Assembly: GCA_036417435.1 (NCBI GenBank)
Contig: CM070904.1
Location: 16,846,835 to 16,910,834, forward strand
Origin: Inia geoffrensis
Taxonomy: Eukaryota > Chordata > Mammalia > Artiodactyla > Iniidae
Direction of reading: 5' to 3'
DNA length: 64,000 bases
Shown here one piece after another: positions 57,511 to 64,000 of this stretch. Made by a program: the position numbers and the translations under genes. Each line of letters begins with the position of its first letter. Positions within the stretch are counted from its first letter, which is position 1. The notes under the pieces are model-generated. The model was not told where the DNA came from, ran no database searches, and worked only from the letters and a program-made list of their open reading frames with translations.

Positions 57511-58163
57511 TGGCTCTAAAAAGTATTATCATTTAGTTAATGGGGATGAGATATGAAGCAGCTATCAGAAGGTTAACTGCCAACCTAAGAACACTCGATT
57601 TTAACATCTGGTGCATTCTAACCTATCTCCCCAAATGTCTCTATTAATGTACTCAAATCTCAACTCACCACAAGACCTCCAGTCAAATCTGTTATTCAAG
57701 CAAAGCTGAGCAGTAAGGGAGAATACCATCTTGACCAATTCTTAACAGTGTCTTAAAAGGCAAAAATTGGAATCTAGTCTTCATCAGGTTTGTAGCCAGA
57801 TCTGGGTCATTTTAAGGTGTCTTGAAAGTGGGGACCTGGCTGAGATGAGGCAGAGAGAGTATATGACCTAATAATTTTGGATTCATGGGCACAGTAAAGT
57901 GAAGTAAGGGTCTTGAAAGTTAGTTTTGATGAGAAAATTGTTAATTTTGTTAAATTGTTTAGGTGGTTCACAAGATCATATATTTCCTGGAGCAAGCAGC
58001 TAAGCTATTTTTGCCTGATCCAGTGTTATTTAGCACAAAAGCAGGACAATACTTCCCCTCCCAGAATGGTTTAACACAAGAATAAAAAATACATTGGTTT
58101 CAGGTCTCAGCATTTAATTAAAATCAAGTTTACTTGTTCTGTTGCAATCATTTGCAATCATGC
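57511..58163. other. Unassigned sequence
   Basis: No gene or recognised repeat. A small tandem tttgcaatca lies at 58141-58160, next to the LTR end. Confidence 0.5.
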
Positions 58164-58693
58164 TGTGAAGTGTGTGGTGAACCCCGGCTCCTTTCCCCAT
58201 TAGTGCCCCCTTATTTGACCAGCACCTCTCTACTCTGACCCTGGGAGCTCTCTAGCTGCATAATGAAGCCAGATCCAGCCTCTGTACCCCAACACTAAAT
58301 TAAATCTCACAGAGTTTTGGGTAAAGTAGAAAAGAACTGCTTTATTGTTTTGCAGGCAAAGGGGACCACAGGGGCTAAGGCCCTCAAAACTGTGTGTCCC
58401 ACCTGGAGGGGGTACTGAGGAGTTTTATAGTAATGGTTCCAAGAGGGCGTGGTCAGCTCATGGACATTCTTCTGATTGGTTGGTGGTGAGGTAAGTGGGA
58501 GTCGGCATCATCAACCTTCTTGTTCCAACCGGTCTGGGTCCGCCTGCTTGCGGGGAGCATATACTTAACTTCTTCCACCTGGTATCTGCAAAACAGCTCA
58601 AAGATATTGATATGTGTATCCCTTAAAGGGGCACCAGGACCCTGTCCCAAGGCTGCACTATTGCTCCTTGACTGCTCCTCCTATGTCTCCACA
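58164..58693 (-). mobile_element. ERV 3' LTR, reverse, with promoter and poly-A motifs
   Basis: Read in reverse it starts tgtggagacatagg and ends with cttcaca, giving matching TGTG/CACA termini over 530 bp. In reverse order it has a CCAAT box (accaatcag, 58472-58480), a TATA box (ctataaaact, about 58420-58430) and an aataaa signal (58341-58346), about 80 bp downstream of the TATA box. A U5 follows. This is the standard U3-R-U5 plan. The frame 58520-58714 on the plus strand is antisense chance. The family is probably ERV1-like, not confirmed. Confidence 0.75.
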
Positions 58694-59140
58694 TCCCCTC
58701 CTTTCCCTAATTAGCAACTGTTTGAACCTCCTCCTTGGAACTCAGGGAAGGTCATGTAGGCTGAATGAAGCCTATTTCCTGTAATCAGGAAATGGAGGAC
58801 ATAGAAAGGTTTTCGTGTCCAGGAGTCCCACAGGGTCCTGCTGGGTTTCAATAACCCCTGATGTAAGGATCTTTTGCCTCCACCTACTAGTAGGATATTC
58901 ACTAGGTTTGTCCCATGGCTTTCAGGATCATGGTTATTCTAGGTTATTTACAAAGTACAGTATTAAATCCCAAAGACAGTTGGCACATTCAGCATGGTGA
59001 CAGTCCATTCTGATCCAACATTTCTGCTATTCTATTCGCAGCAGGAACTCCCTCCCTCAGGCCTGACCTCCAGGGTTCTTTGTTAATGATCCTTTGTACA
59101 GAGTGCAGAGGGCACCCACAGTGAAGCTGCCTGGTGTGGC
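58694..59140 (-). mobile_element. ERV internal 3' remnant with polypurine tract
   Basis: Directly upstream of the LTR in the reverse reading is the purine run gggaaaggagggga (plus-strand complement at 58694-58707). This is the expected position of a retroviral polypurine tract, the primer for plus-strand DNA. The rest would be the 3' part of the internal region, env end and downstream. It has many stops, no long frame and no recognisable intact protein. The upstream limit is uncertain. No 5' LTR is visible in the window. Confidence 0.5.
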
Positions 59141-59404
59141 ATGAACTTTCATTCTGGAAAATAAGAATTTAGAAGTTCTTCAAATAAAGACAACTGCTGG
59201 GTTATAAAATGGAAACTGAGCACGTCAGCAAGGACAAGCTGAGAAAAAGGTCAGAATAGCAGTCGTAGTAAAGAGCACAGGACGAGGCATCTGCAAGGGG
59301 AGGGAGAAAGGAATTAACACAGATATTAAGCAAAAGCAGTGACTCTAGAAAGATGATGAGTCCTTTGTATTTAAACTTCCTTCGACTCTCACAGTGCACT
59401 TGAG
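59141..59404. other. Unassigned sequence
   Basis: May be further degraded ERV internal sequence. Nothing diagnostic. Confidence 0.4.
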
Positions 59405-59535
59405 ATATACATCCTTACCTCTATTTTATACAAACAGAAGGAACTCAACTCAAAAGAAAGATCAGACGTGTCTTCAGTTGCAGAGTAATACTACAGGATA
59501 GAACCAGGCTGCAAACAGAGTACTAGCCTTTCCTC
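59405..59535 (-). mobile_element. MIR SINE, reverse
   Basis: Reverse MIR words: ttacctctattttatacaaa, cagaaggaactcaactcaaa, tcagttgcagagtaatact, gatagaaccaggctgcaaac. Confidence 0.55.
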
Positions 59536-59744
59536 CCTGCAATGTTGCTTCTCTTTGCATTAAGATGGGAAGGCTTGTCCCAGAACTTATGCCATGGTGA
59601 ACTCAAGGTATTAGTCTCCTTTGCTGGAAAACAAAAGGATTCAATTAATTTAAACAATTGTCTCAGAGGAGCCTAAAATATCATTGGGATAATAAACTTG
59701 GATTTGTTGGATTCTATCTCGTGGAGAAAGTCCATCTGAGAATA
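59536..59744. other. Unassigned, possibly the 5' part of an MLT1 LTR
   Basis: Leads into the recognised MLT1-like 3' end with no clear break. Confidence 0.35.
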
Positions 59745-59940
59745 AGACAAAAAAAGAAAAGCAGAGCTAAGAAATGAAGGGCACTTTTATCCTAATTGTA
59801 TCGTTTGGGGACCCTGGGTTTAGTTAGTCTAGTTCTAGGACATTTTCAGAACATGAGCTAAATAGATCCCTCTTTTTGCTTAATGTTTAAGTTAGATGTC
59901 TAAAAAAAAGTCCTGGCTGATTACAATCATGTAGAAATTA
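59745..59940 (+). mobile_element. MLT1-like LTR 3' part, copy A
   Basis: Words: aaagaaaagcagagctaaga, gtatcgtttggggaccctgg, cattttcagaacatgagcta, ccctctttttgcttaatgtt, aaaaaagtcctggctgatta. This is the usual end of one group of MLT1 LTRs. Confidence 0.6.
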
Positions 59941-59944
59941 TGTC

Positions 59945-60469
59945 CTTTGGAATTATATAAAGAAGAATGTTTTTCTGTAATTTTTTTTCTGCAGATTCTC
60001 TAAATTTGTCTGAATATACAATAAAAACATGTTATGCCAGTTCCAGATTGAATAATTCGCTTTAGTGCCATGAGTTTTATGCCACTTCCCTCTACTTATC
60101 CAAGCTAAAACTTCTATATATCCCTTAAGCCAGAGCTCAAATGCTGCATTTTATTAAAAACATCTCTTGTTTCTCTATAAGGACATTTTTCTATATGACC
60201 CCTCCCATAGTAAACTATGAAGTATTTGCAAACAGGGTCAGTAAAACCTATTGTTATATTTTTTTTCAAAGAATATATGTTCAAGGTAAAATATTTCAAA
60301 CACAGAAGATCTTACCATCATGTATAAACTACCACACAGCAAAAATCATACCTTTAACTCTCAAGAAATTGTACTCTTAGGAGTTGCCTATCTTGCCAAA
60401 AATTTTCTTTGTATAAATATATCTATTTACTTTTTAAAAATAATAACAAATGGAAGCCAATTGTAGACA
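59945..60469. other. Unassigned sequence
   Basis: A weak L2-like stretch (ccagagctcaaatgctgcat) lies near 60130. Otherwise nothing recognised. Confidence 0.4.
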
Positions 60470-60621
60470 TGGTACTAAATCTTTTTTTTTCAAACAACCA
60501 CCTTGGTGAAACTTTCCATTTTGGCACAGTGTATCAACTTAATTTCTTTTCTTTACCTTTTTAAATTATTCTGTTTTATGCATTTACCATATCTTGTTTA
60601 GCCTAGCTCTTATTTATGGGG

Positions 60622-60641
60622 ATACACACACATGCGTGCAT

Positions 60642-60688
<47 letters not shown>
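60622..60688 (+). repeat. (CA)n microsatellite with a variant 5' end
   Basis: Variant units cacacacatgcgtgcatg followed by a pure ca run of over 20 units. Lies inside the old L1. Confidence 0.95.
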
Positions 60689-60690
<2 letters not shown>

Positions 60691-60749
60691 ACTAGATTTT
60701 GCTGTTACAACGCAATGCTGCAATGAACATTCTCTCGTGGCAAAAGTCT

Positions 60750-60905
60750 GTGTGAGAGATCAAAAAAGAAAAGCAGAGCTAATTGGGCCCCAAACCAAAC
60801 TAGTCTATCTCCAAGACATTTTTCAGAACCAGAGCTAATAGTTCCCTCTTTTAGCTAAATTCTGTTTAAGTTGGAAGTCAAAAACTGAACTAAACTGGAT
60901 CAAAA
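60750..60905 (+). mobile_element. MLT1-like LTR 3' part, copy B, inside the old L1
   Basis: Shares its word order with copy A: aaaaaagaaaagcagagcta, agacatttttcagaaccaga, gagctaatagttccctctt, ctgtttaagttggaagtc. Diverged by many substitutions from copy A. Confidence 0.6.
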
Positions 60906-61185
60906 CTCATGGTTATTTACATTTTATGTTAGATATTGCAGAATTGTTCCCCAAATTGCTTTCACTAATCTGTCCTCCTACTAACAGTTAATAAAACTTA
61001 GTTTTTTCCTTCGTAAGCTCAGCAATATCACATATCATTATTTTTAGTTTACTTTTGCTAATATAATGTGATATGGGTTCATAATTTGCTTTATTTTATT
61101 TATGAGTCAGTTTTTTCTAATTATGAGTGAATAGTTTCATATATTTATGCCACATTTGACCTTTAGTTTTTATAACTCCCTATAT

Positions 61186-61221
61186 TAGTCAGTATTGTCC
61201 AGAGAAACAGAACCAATCAGG

Positions 61222-61313
<92 letters not shown>

Positions 61314-61822
61314 CAGACAGACAGAGACAGAGAGACAGAGACAGAGATAGAGACAGAGAAAGAGGGAAGATATTTATTACTGGAATTGGCTCAAGTGATC
61401 ATGGAGGCTGAGAAGTCTGAGAAGTCCCCCAGTCTGCTGTCTGCAAGTTAGAGAACCAGGAAAGCCAGTGTTATGATTCAATCTTATTCCAGAGGACTGA
61501 GAACCAGAGGGCCACTAGGTAAGTCCCTGAGTTGAAAGGCTGGAGAACCAGAAGCTCTGATGTCCATGGGCAGAAGAAGACGAGTCTCCCAGCTTAAGGA
61601 GTAATTCACCCTTCCTTTGCCTTTTTGCTCCATTTCACCCCCAATGGATTGGATGATGCCCACACTGGTGAAGACAGATCTCTTTCTCTGGTCTATTTAA
61701 TCAAAGGCTAATCTCTTCCAGAAACACCCACACAGACAAATCCAGAAATAATATTTTACCACTTATCTGGGCATTCCTTAGGCCAATCAAGTTGACAGAT
61801 AAAATTCACCGTCACATTCCCT
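61186..61822 (-). mobile_element. MLT2 (ERVL) LTR, reverse, near full length
   Basis: Reads in reverse as MLT2. Plus-strand landmarks are ttagtcagtattgtccagag, aaacagaaccaatcaggt, ggaattggctcaagtgatca, tggattggatgatgcccaca, ccagaaacacccacacag, ggccaatcaagttgacagat. It is inserted in the old L1. Confidence 0.85.
61220..61360 (+). repeat. Compound (TA)n(GA)n(CAGA)n microsatellite
   Basis: A run of ta, then ga, then about eight caga units, then mixed gaca/gaga. It lies at the place where MLT2 LTRs carry a short ctctctatatata segment, so it was probably seeded by the LTR. Confidence 0.95.
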
Positions 61823-62126
61823 ATTCATATCCTTTGCCTATTTTATTTCCTATTGGGTTTATCATATCTTTTTTATTGATTCTTAATTGCTTATTATGTC
61901 TTTCTCAGTTTGTCTTTAGTATTTTGATTTCTGATATTCCTTTCTCATGCATACATTTTTAATTTTATACAATCAAATTTATAAAATATATTTTGTGAAT
62001 TCTGGACTCTTCTATTTTATTTAGCAAAAATGTTTCTTCTCCAAGGTTGTTTAAAAAAAAAAAAACTGTAAATTGTCTTCTAACTTTGTTTGAGGGGAAG
62101 TGTGGTATAAAAAAATGTAGCATCTT

Positions 62127-62479
62127 GGGACTTCACTGGTGGTGCAGTGGTTAAGAATCTGCCTGCCAATGCAGGGGACGTGGGTTCGAGCCCTGGTCAG
62201 GAAGATCCCAAATGCTGCAGAGCAACGAAGCCCGTGCACCACAACTACTGAGCCTGTGCTCTATAACCCTGCGAGCCACAACTACTGAGCCCACATGCCA
62301 CAACTACTGAAGCCCACGTGCCTAGAGCCTGTGCTCCACAGCAAGAGAAGCCACCACAATGAGAAGCCCGCGCACTGCAACAAAGAGTAACCCCCGCTCT
62401 CCGTAACTAGAGAAAGCCCACGTGTAACAATGAAGACCCAACACAGCCAAAAATAAATAAGTAAATAAATGTTTTTTTT
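62127..62479 (+). mobile_element. Full-length CHR-1-type SINE with TSD
   Basis: Runs from gggacttcactggtggtgc to a (TAAA)n tail after acacagccaaaaataaataa. The repeated acaactactgag units of the long CHR-1 body are present. TSD aatgtag at 62114-62120 and 62480-62486. About 350 bp, the most complete long-form copy here. Confidence 0.9.
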
Positions 62480-62486
62480 AATGTAG

Positions 62487-62970
62487 TGATCTAGATTTGT
62501 TTTATTTTTACTTGGATTATCAGTTTTTCACTTATTCTTTTTTGGTTAATTCATGGATTTCTCATTGTTTTTAAATGATTGCTTTATTCTATGTTTAATA
62601 TATTTTATGAAATCTTCAACCCATTTCATTTATCTATCTGCTTACTTCTGTGCACACATCAATAGTTTCTATCTCTGTGTTTTTGCAATATGTTTTAATA
62701 TGTGTAGAAATTTTATTATTATGTTTATTATTGATTTTATCATGATTTATCATTATCATTTTTATCATTACTATTTATGCCTACTTTACATATTTTTATA
62801 TATGAGGTTTAACATTAAGTGTCAAAGAACTGAAATAATCTGCCAGTATTTTATTACTCCCATTAAATTACAGATTAATTTTGAAGGAATTGAAATGTTC
62901 ATAACATTTATTCTTATTGACTAAGAACAAGGTTATTGAGGTATCTTATTTTATCTCCCTTTGTAAACAT
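62487..62970. other. Unassigned AT-rich sequence
   Basis: The 123-codon frame 62553-62924 is made of Phe/Tyr/Ile-rich codons from AT-rich DNA with repeated ttatcatt units near 62735-62775. It is not supported as a gene. Confidence 0.5.
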
Positions 62971-62974
62971 GGTA

Positions 62975-63070
62975 AATTAAAAGTGGTCACAAATTCTTTG
63001 TAGCTTCTCCCATCAAGAGGTGGAATCTATTTTTCTAAACTCTTGAACCCAAGCTGGCCTTGGGTCTTGA
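62975..63070 (+). mobile_element. MLT1 LTR, 5' part of a split copy
   Basis: Words: gtggtcacaaattctttgta, cttctcccatcaagaggtgg, aatctatttttctaaactct, aagctggccttgggtcttg. This is the 5' portion of a common MLT1 LTR. Its 3' portion resumes near 63710. Confidence 0.6.
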
Positions 63071-63705
63071 ATGTATCAGGGAGGAAAGAACCTTTTCCTC
63101 TACTCTCTTATATTCTGTACCCAGAACCTATAAATTAAACTTACAAAGGACAAATTAAGAAGAAAAATATTTATTTGTATATACACAGGAGTCAACAAAG
63201 AGGTAGCTGGCTTGTTAAATGGTTAAAGTCAAAGGCTTATATACCAAACTTTGTAGGGGGAAGGAAGGAAGAAGAAATGACTTGTATGGGAAGAGCAAAT
63301 AGGTTTCTTTAGGAAAAAATAAATTTTTCTTTTTTGGTAGAACAAATGGGAGGCAAAAAATTTTGTGGTAATATTTGTCTGTACAGGTATGAGTGGTCTT
63401 CAGGGCCATAAAACTCCCCCAGAGAGGGCATTTTTAGTAGGTTTACTTCTGGACTCTCTCCTGGGAGCAGAAGTGACCCCAAAGAGGGAATTTATGGCCA
63501 TCGTCATTTCTCAGAAGTTTCTGCTTTGAGTCAGATAGGAGAAGCCCCAAGAAGATTTCTTTCTGCATCTGTTGAATCTCAAATGTCTTCAGCTTAAAAT
63601 AATTTTTATTCCAATTTTCTCAAGTTCAGAGTGAATGCCTACAAGTTCTAAGCTGAGGCCTAAAGTAACGTTGTGGTTTATACATTTACTGTCCTGGAAC
63701 ACAGT
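63071..63705 (-). mobile_element. Probable ERV-type LTR, reverse, inside an MLT1 LTR
   Basis: Read in reverse it has a TATA box (ggtatataagcc, about 63234-63245). An aataaa signal (63170-63175) lies about 65 bp downstream, followed by a T-rich U5-like segment. Candidate termini are tgttccaggacag and ctgataca. It lies between the two halves of an MLT1 LTR, which supports its being an insertion. Family and TSD not determined. Confidence 0.55.
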
Positions 63706-63709
63706 TGCT

Positions 63710-63935
63710 ATCCTGTGAATAAGCCTGGGCTCGCTTCAGAAAGGATGAGAAACCATTTAGAGCTATAGTCAAGGCCAGCACCACCACATGGGGCAAAGAG
63801 TTGTTCCAGTAGAACCCAGCCCAAACTGCCAATCAATAGAAGCAGGGGCAAATATATTATTATCATTGTTTTAAGCCACCAAGTTTTCAGGAGGTTAATT
63901 ACACATAATGAGGAATTGACGGATACTTGAAGATT
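63710..63935 (+). mobile_element. MLT1 LTR, 3' part of the split copy
   Basis: Words: aataagcctgggctcgcttc, gaaaggatgagaaaccattt, cagtagaacccagcccaaac, tcattgttttaagccaccaa, ggaattgacggatac. Continues the element that begins near 62975. Confidence 0.65.
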
Positions 63936-64000
63936 CTTCCTCTAGGTCCTGGACATTTCTTGTTACATTTATTTGTATAATTTATTTGTATGTGTTTACT
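63936..64000. other. Unassigned window end
   Basis: Nothing recognised in the last 65 bases. Confidence 0.5.

Larger units (their letters stand above)
60470..62060 (-). mobile_element. Old L1 ORF2, reverse, split by LTRs and a (CA)n tract
   Basis: Three pieces read as one reverse L1 ORF2 C-terminal region. They are 60470-60745 (caatgctgcaatgaacattc near 60713), 60905-61180 (acattttatgttagatattg near 60920, ctaatctgtcctcctactaa near 60966), and 61825-62060 (ttcatatcctttgcctattt near 61825, tctttctcagtttgtcttt near 61898). The separations match inserted LTR sequence. Confidence 0.65.

Noticed and set aside
58453..58902. Frames around the 58-kb ERV as possible host exons
   Set aside because: They lie in the LTR and its internal remnant, on both strands, and none is long or domain-bearing.
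60632..60838. Thr/His repeat frame
   Set aside because: The (TH)n stretch is (CA)n. The rest runs into an MLT1 fragment.
62553..62924. 123-codon frame rich in Phe, Tyr and Ile
   Set aside because: AT-rich DNA with ttatcatt-like units. No start context, domain or splice evidence.
1..64000. CRISPR array, operon, prophage or other bacterial system
   Set aside because: SINEs, L1s, LTRs and microsatellites show this is mammalian DNA. No direct repeats with unique spacers and no packed gene clusters exist here.

Overview
The window is vertebrate nuclear DNA, almost certainly from a cetacean (whale or dolphin; hippopotamus is the nearest alternative). The main evidence is about twenty tRNA-Glu-derived SINEs of the CHR type. 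Twelve belong to the roughly 200-bp form I know as CHR-2, and many have intact target-site duplications (TSDs) of 8-18 bp. Three or four L1 3' ends are of the artiodactyl/cetacean kind. The remaining repeats are general mammalian ones: MIR, L2, MER5A, MER58-like, MLT1, MLT2 and L1M-type sequence.

I find no protein-coding gene, exon or RNA gene. The longest open frames are 127, 125, 123, 121, 118 and 114 residues. Most lie inside SINEs or AT-rich repeats, and none looks like a known host protein. The stretch reads as intergenic or deep intronic DNA.

Layout. At 1-8 kb there are two L1 3' ends, one longer old L1 and three SINEs. At 9-10.2 kb is a plus-strand MaLR remnant with LTR and internal sequence. 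At 12.2-13.2 kb there is an MLT2-like LTR, a MER58-like element and a SINE. At 16.3-19.3 kb lie a DNA-element fossil split by a SINE, a (CA)n tract, an L1 3' end and an unassigned repeat. At 19.4-22.5 kb is a minus-strand hAT transposon fossil with recognisable transposase blocks, split by an MLT1 LTR. At 23-24.3 kb are an L1 ORF1 remnant, an MLT1 LTR and a MER5A. At 30-33.7 kb are L1 ORF2 pieces in permuted order, SINEs and two LTR candidates. From 35 to 57 kb there are scattered SINEs, MIRs, two old L1s and a MER5A cluster.

From 58 to 64 kb the sequence is a nested retroelement stack. It holds an ERV 3' LTR with a polypurine tract, and an old L1 split by MLT1 and MLT2 LTR sequence. A full-length CHR-1-type SINE follows, and then an MLT1 LTR split by a younger ERV-type LTR.

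There are no genes to work together here. The interest lies in insertion order, nested structures and the hAT fossil. Family names come from memory of consensus sequences, not from a search. Element ends without a TSD are approximate. I found no evidence of a new functional system.
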